The translations under genes were made by a program, and so were the position numbers. Source: Burkholderiales bacterium RIFCSPLOWO2_12_FULL_61_40 (GTDB taxonomy: Bacteria > Pseudomonadota > Gammaproteobacteria > Burkholderiales > Burkholderiaceae_C). From it: a stretch of DNA of 64,000 bases. The stretch is taken from positions 15,411-79,410 of the forward strand of contig MESI01000124.1 of NCBI GenBank assembly GCA_001770935.1. The letters run 5' to 3'. Position 1 is the first letter of the stretch. Each line of letters begins with the position of its first letter. The notes under the pieces are model-generated. The model did no database searches. It was not told the origin of the DNA and saw only the letters and a program-made list of their open reading frames with translations. This document shows, in pieces, positions 28,533-36,524 of the stretch.

Positions 28533-28702
28533 GCAAACTCCAGAACAAAGGGAAATCGGTAGAAAGGGCAGGCATTTCACAAACGCTTGGCCTGCCGCAC
28601 TATTTTGCAGGCAAAACGCACCGTAAGATATGGGCCGGACACCCAGACTCGTCGGGTGTTGACCCTTGATCACTCTCTCAATCAAACCCAACGGAGAAAC
28701 CC

Positions 28703-28957
28703 ATGGCAGATCTGAAAAAGAAATTCGAAGCCGCAGTTGCAGGCTCCAAAAGCCTGACAGAGCGTCCCGACAACGGCACCTTGCTCAAAATCTATGCGCT
28801 GTACAAGCAAGCGACTGCCGGTGACAACACCGAAAAGAAACCCGGATTCACCGACATGGTGGGGCGCGCCAAATGGGATGCCTGGAATGGCTTCAAAGGC
28901 ACCTCGGACAAAGACGCCATGCAACAATACATCGACCTGATCGAATCTTTGAGCTAA
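28703..28957 (+). CDS. Acyl-CoA-binding protein
   Basis: The 84-residue protein is a full-length ACBP: LKKKFEAAVAGSKSL, LLKIYALYKQATAGD and KWDAWNGFKGTSDKDAM, with the Tyr, Lys and Trp residues that hold the CoA head group. It buffers and carries long-chain acyl-CoA in the cytoplasm. Bacterial ACBPs are not common but occur in Burkholderiales. It sits 170 bp from the divergently oriented WS/DGAT gene and close to PHA-related genes, so it probably serves storage-lipid synthesis. Confidence 0.93.
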   Translation: MADLKKKFEAAVAGSKSLTERPDNGTLLKIYALYKQATAGDNTEKKPGFTDMVGRAKWDAWNGFKGTSDKDAMQQYIDLIESLS

Positions 28958-28980
28958 TCAGGCCGAAGCCCGCATGGATA

Positions 28981-29018
28981 CTGCGCAAGCTGCTATTTAA
29001 TTTATAGCAACTGCGCAG
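28981..29018. repeat. Small dispersed palindromic repeat, copy 1
   Basis: CTGCGCA and TGCGCAG form an outer stem around an inner TGCTAT/ATAGCA stem. It belongs to the same family as copies at 39379, 42870, 46664 and 57201. It lies between the convergent ends of the ACBP and PHA granule-region genes and may act as a bidirectional terminator, followed by a T-rich stretch on the plus strand. Confidence 0.75.
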
Positions 29019-29020
29019 TC

Positions 29021-29347
29021 TCATTTTTTCTTGGAGCTCGGCTTTTTTACAGCCTTGGCCGCCAGCAAACCATCCAGATTTTTGACGATCTCGGCTTCAA
29101 TGCGGTTCTTGAAAGCGCCCAGCAAAAAACCCAGTTTGGCGTCCAGTTCAAAGTGGTCGGCCAGCACTTTCAAAGTGCCGTTGACCCCCGACCGGGTGAA
29201 GGTCACCACATCCGACGTGTCACCTTCTTCATAGGTGCATTCCATGTCAAACTCCTCCTCCACCTGCTCGGCCCATTTGAATGCGACCTTGCGCGCGGCC
29301 AACAGCCCCAGGGTGTGTTCACGCCGTATGTGAAGATTTGCCACCAC
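29021..29347 (-). CDS. Polyhydroxyalkanoic acid system family protein (PHA granule region)
   Basis: The 108-residue protein with HTLGLLAARKVAFKWAEQVE, TFTRSGVNGTLKVLADHFEL and a Lys-rich end fits the family found next to PHA genes (PHA_gran_rgn). Its biochemical role is unknown. It is divergent from a DUF1840 gene with only 17 bp between the starts, so the two must share a compact control region. Together with the phasin it suggests the strain stores polyhydroxyalkanoate, although no phaC was seen here. Confidence 0.8.
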   Translation of the reverse strand: MVANLHIRREHTLGLLAARKVAFKWAEQVEEEFDMECTYEEGDTSDVVTFTRSGVNGTLKVLADHFELDAKLGFLLGAFKNRIEAEIVKNLDGLLAAKAVKKPSSKKK

Positions 29348-29364
29348 CGTTCTCCTTCAGTTTT

Positions 29365-29691
29365 ATGTATAAATTTAAATCCAAGGTCACTGGCGACCTC
29401 ATCATGCTGGAACCCAACGGTCGGCAAATACTGAACATCATTGGCAAGGACGAATCCGCAGCGACCCAAGGCATTTTATTGCCCGAACACATGCAGGCCG
29501 CTATTGTGGCGTTGGAAAACGCAATCGCACAAGACGAAGCGGCCCGGCAGGCACGCGCCAAGCAGGCCCAGGACCAAGGGGAAACGCCTCAGCGCCCCGA
29601 AGGGATCTCGCTGCGCCTGCGTGCAACCCCCTTCATCGCCATGCTCAAACGCTGCCAGCAAGCGGACAAAGAAATCGTCTGGGGGGTGTAG
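29365..29691 (+). CDS. DUF1840 family protein
   Basis: The 108-residue protein MYKFKSKVTGDLIMLEPNGR with ILNIIGKDESAATQGILLPE is typical of the DUF1840 family of betaproteobacteria. It has no signal peptide, an acidic and Ala/Gln-rich middle, and a C-terminal helix LRATPFIAMLKRCQQADKEI. The start at 29365 matches family length. Function unknown. It lies divergent from the PHA granule-region gene and convergent with the PaaK-like gene. Confidence 0.85.
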   Translation: MYKFKSKVTGDLIMLEPNGRQILNIIGKDESAATQGILLPEHMQAAIVALENAIAQDEAARQARAKQAQDQGETPQRPEGISLRLRATPFIAMLKRCQQADKEIVWGV

Positions 29692-29723
29692 GCCACCCCG
29701 TGGCGGCACCGCCGGGCCTATTT
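29689..29723. terminator. Hairpin between convergent genes
   Basis: TAGGCC (29689-29694) pairs with GGCCTA (29715-29720), and inside it GGCGG-CA-CCGCC forms a second stem. It lies exactly between the stop codons of the DUF1840 and PaaK-like genes. Only a short T run follows on the plus strand, so it may be a weak bidirectional terminator. Confidence 0.5.
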
Positions 29724-30995
29724 GTAGCTGCGCGCGTCTTCGATCACCCGGCCATCGTTGGGCAAGGTACCCGGCAACAGCATCTCGACATGGCCACGCA
29801 ATTTGGTGACATCGCGAATGGCCTCGCCAATTTTGGCCGCCAGGTCATCCGGCCCGCTGCAGGCGGTTTCCACCTGCAAGGTCATGACGTCATTGGCCAT
29901 CTCACCGCTGACCACCAGGCGCGCCCGCGCCACCTCGGGAAAGCGTTTGACAATGTCATCCACCTGCTTGGGGTGCACAAACATGCCGCGAATCTTCGTC
30001 GTCTGGTCGGCGCGGCCCATCCAGCCTTTGATGCGGACATTGGTGCGCCCCGTGGGGCAAGGCCCCGGTAGCACCGCCGACAGATCACCGGTTCCAAAAC
30101 GGATCAAAGGGTAGCCTGGGTTGAGGGTGGTCACCACTACCTCCCCGACCTCCCCCGGCACCACCGGGTCACCGGTGCCAGGACGCACAATTTCCACAAT
30201 AACGCCCTCGTCCAGCACCAGGCCTTCGCGCGCCACGGTTTCATAGGCAATCAGCCCCAGGTCCGCCGTGGCATAACACTGGTAGCCCGCAATGCCGTGT
30301 GCCATAAACCAGTCCCGCAGGCTCGGAGGATAGGCCTCGCCACCGAACATGGCCTTTTTGACACTGGGCAGTGCCACGCCCATGGCCATGGCCTTTTCCA
30401 CAATGATTTTCAGAAAACTGGGGGTGCCGATATAGCCCGACGGCTGCAGCTCGCGCATGGCTTGCACCTGTTGTTCAGTTTGCCCGGTGCCACCGGGAAA
30501 CACGGTACAGCCCATGGCATGGGCGCCGGTTTCCATCATGGAGCCGGCCGGCACAAAGTGGTAGCTGAAACTGTTGTGGATCAGCTCCCCCGAGCGAAAA
30601 CCCGCTGCGTGCATGGAGCGCGCCATACGCCAGTAGTCCCGTGCAGTCCCTTCCGGTTCGTAAATCGGACCCGGGCTGGCGAACACGCGGGGCATGGCGG
30701 CGCCAAAACCCAGGGTGCTGAAACCACCAAACACGTCGCCGCTGGCCACCGCACCCGGCTGCCGGGCCCGTGCGGCCTGTTGCAGCGCTTGCAACTCGTG
30801 CTTGCGAACCACCGGCAACCGGGCCAGCGCTGCGCGGTCCATCACCGCCAGGGGATTGACATGCGCCAGCAGGGCGGCAAAGGCCGCAGAAGACTTTTGG
30901 GCGTGCCCCACCTGCGCAGGCAGCGCCGCCATCAAAGCGGCTTCACGCAGCGCCGGGTCACGCGCTTCCAGCGCGTCAAAATGAGAATTCGCCAT
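29718..30995 (-). CDS. PaaK-like phenylacetate/aryl-CoA ligase (AMP-forming)
   Basis: The 425-residue protein belongs to the phenylacetate-CoA ligase branch of the ANL superfamily. It has FGGFSTLGFGAAMPRVFASP in place of the usual SSGTTG loop, then YWRMARSMHAAGFRSGELIH, GSMMETGAHAMGCTVFPGG and AMFGGEAYPPSLRDW. The C-terminal domain contains IKGWMGRADQTTKIRGMFVHPKQV in outline. The phosphate-binding loop is atypical, which makes activity uncertain. It is the last gene of the liv cluster, 15 bp after livF. The cluster therefore couples uptake of an organic acid with CoA activation. Confidence 0.78.
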   Translation of the reverse strand: MANSHFDALEARDPALREAALMAALPAQVGHAQKSSAAFAALLAHVNPLAVMDRAALARLPVVRKHELQALQQAARARQPGAVASGDVFGGFSTLGFGAAMPRVFASPGPIYEPEGTARDYWRMARSMHAAGFRSGELIHNSFSYHFVPAGSMMETGAHAMGCTVFPGGTGQTEQQVQAMRELQPSGYIGTPSFLKIIVEKAMAMGVALPSVKKAMFGGEAYPPSLRDWFMAHGIAGYQCYATADLGLIAYETVAREGLVLDEGVIVEIVRPGTGDPVVPGEVGEVVVTTLNPGYPLIRFGTGDLSAVLPGPCPTGRTNVRIKGWMGRADQTTKIRGMFVHPKQVDDIVKRFPEVARARLVVSGEMANDVMTLQVETACSGPDDLAAKIGEAIRDVTKLRGHVEMLLPGTLPNDGRVIEDARSYK

Positions 30996-31010
30996 GGAAC
31001 AAAGCCTCCT

Positions 31011-31823
31011 CTAAGCCAACCACCGTTTGCGGCGCTTGTAGCTCTTCACATCCTTGAAACTCTTGCGCTCGCCCCCACCCATGCCCAGGTAGAACTCCTT
31101 GACGTCTTCATTGGTGCGCAAATCCTGTGCCGCGCCGTCCATCACCACGCGGCCAGACTCCATGATGTAGCCATAGTCGGCGTACTTCAGGGCCATATTG
31201 GTGTTCTGCTCGGCCAGCAAGAAGGTGACTTTTTCCTTGGCATTGAGGTCTTTCACAATCTCGAACACCTCTTCCACAATTTGCGGCGCCAGACCCATGG
31301 ACGGCTCGTCCAGCAACACCATGCTGGGGTTGGCCATGAGGGCACGGCCGATGGCGCACATCTGCTGCTCGCCGCCCGAGGTGTAGGCGGCCTGGCTGGT
31401 GCGGCGCGTTTTCAGGCGGGGAAAGTAGTTGTACACCTTCTCCAGGTTGGCGGCCACTTCGGCGCTGCTATTGCGGGTGTAGGCGCCGGTCATCAGGTTC
31501 TCTTCAATCGTCAGGTGGGCAAAGCAGTGCCGCCCTTCCATGACCTGCACCACGCCACGGCGCACCAGATCGGCGGGCGACAGGTTTTCAATGCGCTCAC
31601 CGCGCAGCTCGATCGACCCCTTGGTCACCGCGCCACGCTCACCGGCGAGCAGGTTGGAGATGGCCCGCAGCGTGGTGGTCTTGCCCGCCCCATTGCCCCC
31701 CAATATGGCCACGATGCCGCCTTCGGGCACCTGCAGGGACACGCCCTTGAGCACCAGAATCACGTGGTTGTAAATGACCTCAATCCCGTTGACGTTAAGA
31801 ACGATTTTTTTCGTATCACTCAT
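31011..31823 (-). CDS. livF: Branched-chain-type ABC transporter ATP-binding protein LivF
   Basis: The 270-residue ATPase has Walker A LGGNGAGKTTTLRAIS, signature TSGGEQQMCAIGRALM and Walker B SMVLLDEPSMGLAP. VLKGVSLQVPEGGIVAILGG is typical of LivF. The C-terminal tail after residue 245 is basic (SYKRRKRW) and longer than in E. coli LivF. ATG 31823 was chosen for the conserved start; the longer frame adds six residues. It works with LivG at 35669-36454 in the cytoplasm. The spacer to the binding-protein gene holds a 75-bp hairpin repeat. Confidence 0.88.
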   Translation of the reverse strand: MSDTKKIVLNVNGIEVIYNHVILVLKGVSLQVPEGGIVAILGGNGAGKTTTLRAISNLLAGERGAVTKGSIELRGERIENLSPADLVRRGVVQVMEGRHCFAHLTIEENLMTGAYTRNSSAEVAANLEKVYNYFPRLKTRRTSQAAYTSGGEQQMCAIGRALMANPSMVLLDEPSMGLAPQIVEEVFEIVKDLNAKEKVTFLLAEQNTNMALKYADYGYIMESGRVVMDGAAQDLRTNEDVKEFYLGMGGGERKSFKDVKSYKRRKRWLA

Positions 31824-31950
31824 AGTGGTAGTTCCATTCAAACCAAATGAAAGACCCGCACCGCGGCCCTTTCATTTGGCGGCTCCCAAAAGCCGCAGCC
31901 AACGCCCCCCAACCCCAAGGGCGAGCGCAGCAAGCCCCTTTCCAGAAACA

Positions 31951-32025
31951 CCGCGGGACCGGCTTCGCCGGACCGCTGGTGTTGCCCCCTGCAAGGGGGA
32001 AAGCGGCCACACGCAGTGGGCAAGC
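31951..32025. repeat. GC-rich intergenic hairpin repeat, copy A
   Basis: A 75-bp stretch beginning CCGCGGGACCGGCTTCGCCG and ending ACGCAGTGGGCAAGC contains two hairpins (GGCTTCGCC region; GCCCCC/GGGGG). Its reverse complement matches the repeat at 35534-35607 at roughly three quarters of positions by eye. It lies in the 218-bp spacer between livF and the binding-protein gene. Confidence 0.7.
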
Positions 32026-32041
32026 CGGGGGGTGTGCCCTA

Positions 32042-33358
32042 CTAACTCTGGCAATCCGCAGGGGTGCGGGGTGTCAGCTTCTTGTCGGTTGCGTACTTGG
32101 CAGCCGTGGTTTTGACCAGGGGTTTGAGAACCTGTTCATCGGCCTGCAGCCAATCCGACGAGAAATTCCACTTCTTGCCGTCCCAGGTGTGCACCCGTGC
32201 CCAGTTGGAACCCATATGGTCAGCACAGGAGGTGCTGATCGGGCGCATCACGCCCGCAAAGCCCAGGGCATCCAGCTTCTTCTGGTCGAGTGCCAGGTTT
32301 TCATAGCCCCAGCGCGCTTGTTCGCCACTGACCCACTTGCCTTTGCCAAAGCGCTCCTGCGCGCGGCGCACCCCCTCCACGGCCAGCATCGCGCTCATGG
32401 CGCCGCGCATATACAGCACCTGCCCCACATCTTCCTTGGGCCCGGCACCCTCGCCTTTGGCATGGACCTTTTCGAGGATTTCTTTCACCACAGCGGATTG
32501 CGGCTCAGCACCGTGCTGCATGGTGACCGCGTTGTAGCCTTTGGCCCCATCGCCCACGTCCTTCACATCGGGCTCGGCACCGGACCACCACACACCGTAC
32601 ATCTTTTCACGGGGATATCCGGTGGCCTGCGCTTCTTTAAGGGCGGTGGAATTCATCACACCCCAGCCCCACAGCAACACGTAGTCAGGCCGGGCCTGAC
32701 GCACCTGCAGCCAGGTGGCCTTCTGGTCCACGCCAGGCGCGGTCACCGGCAGCAATTGCAGGTTGAAGCCGTGCATGGCTGCGCGCTCCTGCAGCAAAGG
32801 AATAGGCTCTTTGCCATAAGGTGAATCGTGGTAAACCAGGGTGACCTTCTTGCCCTTGAGCTTGTCCAGTCCGCCTTCCTTCTTGGCAATGGTCTGGACC
32901 AGTGCGTCAGCCGCCAGCCAATAGGTGCCAGCCAGAGGGAAGTTCCATTTGAAGACGGTTCCGTCCTGGCTCTCGCTGCGGCCATAACCGGCGGTGATCA
33001 AGGGGATCTTGTCGCCAGGGGCTTTTTCGGTCAGTGCAAAGGTGATTCCGGTGGACAGGGGCTGAAACACCGTAGCTCCGCCATTTTTGCCCTTGAGCCG
33101 CTCGTAGCACTCCACACCGCGCGCGGTGTCGTAGCCTGTTTCACACTCCTCATAAATGACCTTCACCCCGTTGATACCGCCACGCGCGTTGGTGAGCTTG
33201 AGGTAATCGGAGTATCCATTGGCCCATGGCACGCCGTTGGGCGCATAGGGGCCGGTGCGGTAAGGCAGCCCCGGAAAGAACTGCTCCTTGGCCTGGGCAA
33301 ACGCGCCAGCGCCGGCGGCGGCCAGCACACTGGCCAGAACGATGTTGCGAAGTTTCAT
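32042..33358 (-). CDS. ABC transporter periplasmic substrate-binding protein, LivK family
   Basis: The 438-residue precursor has a signal peptide (MKLRNIVLASVLAAAGAGAFA, cleavage probably before QAKE). A type I periplasmic binding fold follows: YSDYLKLTNARGGINGVKVI, GATVFQPLSTGITFAL and a C-terminal CADHMGSNWARVHTW. At over 430 residues it is longer than amino-acid-binding LivK (about 370) and resembles the subgroup linked with acyl-CoA ligase genes in Burkholderiales. The ligand may be an aromatic or fatty acid rather than an amino acid; this is inferred from the flanking CoA ligases. Confidence 0.85.
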   Translation of the reverse strand: MKLRNIVLASVLAAAGAGAFAQAKEQFFPGLPYRTGPYAPNGVPWANGYSDYLKLTNARGGINGVKVIYEECETGYDTARGVECYERLKGKNGGATVFQPLSTGITFALTEKAPGDKIPLITAGYGRSESQDGTVFKWNFPLAGTYWLAADALVQTIAKKEGGLDKLKGKKVTLVYHDSPYGKEPIPLLQERAAMHGFNLQLLPVTAPGVDQKATWLQVRQARPDYVLLWGWGVMNSTALKEAQATGYPREKMYGVWWSGAEPDVKDVGDGAKGYNAVTMQHGAEPQSAVVKEILEKVHAKGEGAGPKEDVGQVLYMRGAMSAMLAVEGVRRAQERFGKGKWVSGEQARWGYENLALDQKKLDALGFAGVMRPISTSCADHMGSNWARVHTWDGKKWNFSSDWLQADEQVLKPLVKTTAAKYATDKKLTPRTPADCQS

Positions 33359-33423
33359 GAAAGTCTCCTAAAGTTCGGCATTGGTATGCCTGTGGTTAAT
33401 GAACGAACAACGCGGCAAAAAAC

Positions 33424-34500
33424 TCAGTGCGGGAAGGGCCACAGGCGCAGCTTCTGCTTGGACAAGGCCCACAGTTTGGCCAAACCATGCGGCTCCACGA
33501 TCAGGAACCACACAATCAAGGCGCCAAAAATGATCAACTCGGCGTGCGAAATACCGGCGGTGGAAATCTCCACCCCCACCAGGCGCCCCAGCAAGGGCAA
33601 AAACTGGTTCAGAAAAATCGGCAGCACCACAATGAAGCCCGCACCAAAGAAGCTGCCCATGATGGAACCCATGCCGCCAATGATGACCATGAACAGCATC
33701 TTGAAGGACAGGTCCACCGAGAAGGCGGCCGGCTCCCAGGCCCCCAGGTAAACAAAGCCCCACAACGCACCGGCGATGCCCACGATGAAGGAGCTGACCG
33801 CAAAGGCGCTGAGCTTGGCGTACATGGGGCGAATACCGATCACCGCAGCGGCCACGTCCATGTCGCGGATGGCCATCCATTCCCGGCCTACTGCGCCACG
33901 CACCAGGTTTTTCGCCACCAGAGCCAATACCACCAGGATGGACAGGCACAAAAGGTACTTGGAGATGGGGCTTTCAATGGGCATGCCAAACACCTGCAGT
34001 CCCGACACCGAAACCGATCCCGAGGGCGCGTCATTGGTAAACCACTTGATGCGCAAGAACATCCAGTCGCTGAAAAACTGTGCTGCCAGGGTCGCCACCG
34101 CCAAATACAGCCCCTTCACGCGCAGGCTGGGCAGCCCGAACAAAATACCGAAAACGCTGGAGCACAAGCCGCCCAACACCAAGGCCAGCAACAAAGGCAT
34201 GCCCGGAATGCGCACAAAGAAATTGAAGGCGGCATAGGCCCCCACCGCCATGAAAGCCCCCGAACCCAGGGAAATCTGTCCGCAGTAGCCCACCAGAATG
34301 TTCACCCCCAGCGCGGCCAGGGACATGATCAGGAACGGAATAAAAATGGCGCGGAACATGTAGTCGCTGCCCACCAGGGGCACCACCACGAACGCTGCGG
34401 CGATCAGCAGCAACACCGCCCAGCGGTCCTGCGCAATGGGGAAGATCTGCTGGTCTGCGCCGTAGCTGGTCTTGTACTGGCCGTTTTCTCTATAGAACAT
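33424..34500 (-). CDS. livM: Branched-chain-type ABC transporter permease LivM
   Basis: The 358-residue inner-membrane protein has about nine hydrophobic segments, with VGYCGQISLGSGAFMAVGAY (the LivM GQxSLGxxAFxxxGAY motif) and the coupling region REWMAIRDMDVAAAVIGI. The start at 34500 (MFYRENGQYKTSYG) is typical of this subgroup. It pairs with LivH. The 65-bp spacer to the binding-protein gene holds nothing recognisable. Confidence 0.9.
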   Translation of the reverse strand: MFYRENGQYKTSYGADQQIFPIAQDRWAVLLLIAAAFVVVPLVGSDYMFRAIFIPFLIMSLAALGVNILVGYCGQISLGSGAFMAVGAYAAFNFFVRIPGMPLLLALVLGGLCSSVFGILFGLPSLRVKGLYLAVATLAAQFFSDWMFLRIKWFTNDAPSGSVSVSGLQVFGMPIESPISKYLLCLSILVVLALVAKNLVRGAVGREWMAIRDMDVAAAVIGIRPMYAKLSAFAVSSFIVGIAGALWGFVYLGAWEPAAFSVDLSFKMLFMVIIGGMGSIMGSFFGAGFIVVLPIFLNQFLPLLGRLVGVEISTAGISHAELIIFGALIVWFLIVEPHGLAKLWALSKQKLRLWPFPH

Positions 34501-34514
34501 ATTGCTTACTCTCA

Positions 34515-34567
34515 ATCAGTTGAGGACAGTGCTTGCTCAGCGAACGCCTGGCTACGCGGCTGTCCCA
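34515..34567. repeat. GC-rich intergenic hairpin repeat, copy C
   Basis: It begins ATCAGTTGAGGACAGTGCTT and ends GGCTGTCCCA; GGACAG and CTGTCC pair as a stem. In reverse complement it closely matches 36476-36524, with the first 15 bases identical. It fills the spacer between livH and livM. Confidence 0.7.
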
Positions 34568-34583
34568 CAAATTCTTACGATGG

Positions 34584-35513
34584 TCAAACACGGTCAATGA
34601 TTTTTTCGCCAAACAAGCCCTGGGGCCTAAACAGCAGAAACACCAGGGCCAGCACATAGGCAAACCAGATCTCGATACCACCGCCCACATAGGGGCCAAG
34701 GAACACCTCGGACAATTTTTCGCCGACGCCAATGATCAGCCCGCCCACAATGGCGCCCGGCACGGAGGTCAAGCCACCCAAAATCACGACCGGCAGTGCA
34801 CGCAGCGCCACCGTGGTCAGCGAAAACTGCACCCCCAGTTTGCTGCCCCAGATCATGCCGGCCACCAGTGCCACCACGCCCGCCACACACCACACAATGA
34901 CCCAGATGCGGTTCAGGGGAATACCGATACTTTGTGCCGCCTGGTGGTCGTCCGCCACCGCCCGCAGGGCGCGGCCGGTGGCCGTTTTCTGGAAAAAGAC
35001 GCTGAGCAGGGCCACCAGCACGGCGGCGATGACGGCCGCATACAGGTCTTCCTTGTTGATCAGGACACCGCCTTCAAACATATTTTCAAAGGCGAAGATG
35101 GGGTCTTTGGGCATGCCAATGTCGATCTTGTAGATGTCACTGCCAAAAATAGTCTGGCCAATGCCGTCCAGAAAATAGCTGATGCCCAGGGTGGCCATCA
35201 GCAAGGTCGTGCCTTCCTGGTTCACCAAATGGCGTAGCACCAGGCGTTCAATCACCCAGGCCACCACAAACATCAGGGCACCGGCCCCGACAAACGCCAA
35301 GGTATTGGCGGCAATGGGATGGGTGATACCCGTCATGGCCGGAATCCACTCCGCCAGGCGCGCCATGGACAAGGCGGCAAACAGCACCATGGCCCCTTGC
35401 GCAAAGTTGAACACGCCCGATGCCTTGTAGATCAGTACAAAGCCCAGTGCCACCAGGGAATACAACATGCCGGCCATCAGGCCACCCAGCAATGTTTCAA
35501 GAAAAAATGCCAT
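34584..35513 (-). CDS. livH: Branched-chain-type ABC transporter permease LivH
   Basis: The 309-residue protein has the LivH start FLETLLGGLMAGMLYSLVAL and GVFNFAQGAMVLFAA, plus RALRAVADDHQAAQSIGIPL (coupling loop) and GGLTSVPGAIVGGLIIGVGE. Eight or so membrane segments are visible. ATG 35513 (MAFFLETLL) was chosen over a longer frame that runs into repeat sequence. It forms the channel with LivM. Confidence 0.9.
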   Translation of the reverse strand: MAFFLETLLGGLMAGMLYSLVALGFVLIYKASGVFNFAQGAMVLFAALSMARLAEWIPAMTGITHPIAANTLAFVGAGALMFVVAWVIERLVLRHLVNQEGTTLLMATLGISYFLDGIGQTIFGSDIYKIDIGMPKDPIFAFENMFEGGVLINKEDLYAAVIAAVLVALLSVFFQKTATGRALRAVADDHQAAQSIGIPLNRIWVIVWCVAGVVALVAGMIWGSKLGVQFSLTTVALRALPVVILGGLTSVPGAIVGGLIIGVGEKLSEVFLGPYVGGGIEIWFAYVLALVFLLFRPQGLFGEKIIDRV

Positions 35514-35533
35514 GCTAAATGCTCCCCCCCGTT

Positions 35534-35607
35534 GCTTGCTCACTGCGTGTAGCCGCATCCCCCCCCAAGGGGGCGATGCCAGAGGCCCGGCAAAGCCGGT
35601 TCCACGG
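35534..35607. repeat. GC-rich intergenic hairpin repeat, copy B
   Basis: A 74-bp stretch beginning GCTTGCTCACTGCGTGTAGC and ending AAGCCGGTTCCACGG. It is the inverted counterpart of copy A at 31951-32025. It lies in the 155-bp spacer between livG and livH; the rest of that spacer shows no gene. Confidence 0.7.
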
Positions 35608-35668
35608 CATCCCTGAAAGACGCCCCTGCGGCGCGGTCTGTGTTTGTATGTACATGGTTATTGCTCGT

Positions 35669-36454
35669 TCAGTGTGAAGTGCCTAAGTAGGCGCTGATCA
35701 CTTCTTCGTTGTTGCGTACTTCGTCGGGGGTTCCATCCCCGATCTTCTTGCCGTAGTCCAGCACCACCACGCGGTCGGAGATGTCCATCACCACGCCCAT
35801 GTCGTGTTCGATCAAGACCACGGTGGTGCCGAATTCGTCGTTGACATCCAGCACAAAGCGGCACATGTCCTGCTTCTCTTCCACATTCATGCCCGCCATC
35901 GGTTCATCCAACAGCAGCACCTGCGGCTCCATGGCCAGCGCGCGACCCAGGTCCACCCGCTTTTGCAGGCCGTAGGGCAACTGGCCCACCGGGGTTTTGC
36001 GGTAGGCCTGGATTTCCAGGAAGTCGATGATGCGTTCCACCGCCTCGCGGTGCTGGAACTCCTCGCGCTGGGCGGGGCCGATGCGCAGGGCCTGCATCAG
36101 CAGGTTGCTTTTGATCTTGAGGTTGCGCCCGGACATGATGTTGTCCAGCACACTCATGCCCTTGAACAGCGCCAGGTTCTGAAAGGTGCGGCCAATGCCC
36201 ATGGTCGCCACCTGGTGGCTGTCCATGTGTTTGAACTCCTTGCCACGGAAAGTGATGGAGCCCTGCTGGGGCGTATAGACACCGTTGATGCAGTTGAGCA
36301 TGGAGCTCTTGCCTGCACCGTTGGGTCCGATGATGGAGCGGATCTCGTGTTCGCGCACATCAAAGGAAATGTCGGTCAGCGCCTTGACGCCGCCGAAGCT
36401 CAGGGAGATGTTGTGGACGGCAAGAATGACGTCGCCGATTTTTTTAGTTGCCAT
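35669..36454 (-). CDS. livG: Branched-chain-type ABC transporter ATP-binding protein LivG
   Basis: The 261-residue ATPase has Walker A GPNGAGKSSMLNCI, the LivG-specific LPYGLQKRVDLGRALAMEPQ (signature) and Walker B VLLLDEPMAGMN, with RTFQNLALFKGMSVLDNIM between. It begins MATKKIGDVILAVHNISLSF. It powers the LivHM permease with LivF. The gene follows the acyl-CoA ligase across a 35-bp spacer that carries hairpin repeat D. Confidence 0.92.
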   Translation of the reverse strand: MATKKIGDVILAVHNISLSFGGVKALTDISFDVREHEIRSIIGPNGAGKSSMLNCINGVYTPQQGSITFRGKEFKHMDSHQVATMGIGRTFQNLALFKGMSVLDNIMSGRNLKIKSNLLMQALRIGPAQREEFQHREAVERIIDFLEIQAYRKTPVGQLPYGLQKRVDLGRALAMEPQVLLLDEPMAGMNVEEKQDMCRFVLDVNDEFGTTVVLIEHDMGVVMDISDRVVVLDYGKKIGDGTPDEVRNNEEVISAYLGTSH

Positions 36455-36475
36455 GGTGCTTAAGTGTTGCTTTGC

Positions 36476-36524
36476 GGGACAGACCGCGGCTACGCGGCGC
36501 GAGCAAGCCCTGTCCTCAACTGAT
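36476..36524. repeat. GC-rich hairpin repeat, copy D (reaches into the ligase gene)
   Basis: It begins GGGACAGACCGCGGCTACGC and ends CTGTCCTCAACTGAT; GGACAG/CTGTCC form the stem. It is the inverse of copy C (34515-34567). Bases 36490-36524 are also the last codons and stop of the acyl-CoA ligase gene, so the repeat supplies the ligase C-terminus DQLRTGLARAA. Confidence 0.7.

Noticed and set aside
30297-31850. 517-codon open frame on the plus strand
   Set aside because: Antisense to the PaaK-like and livF genes, which carry full motifs.
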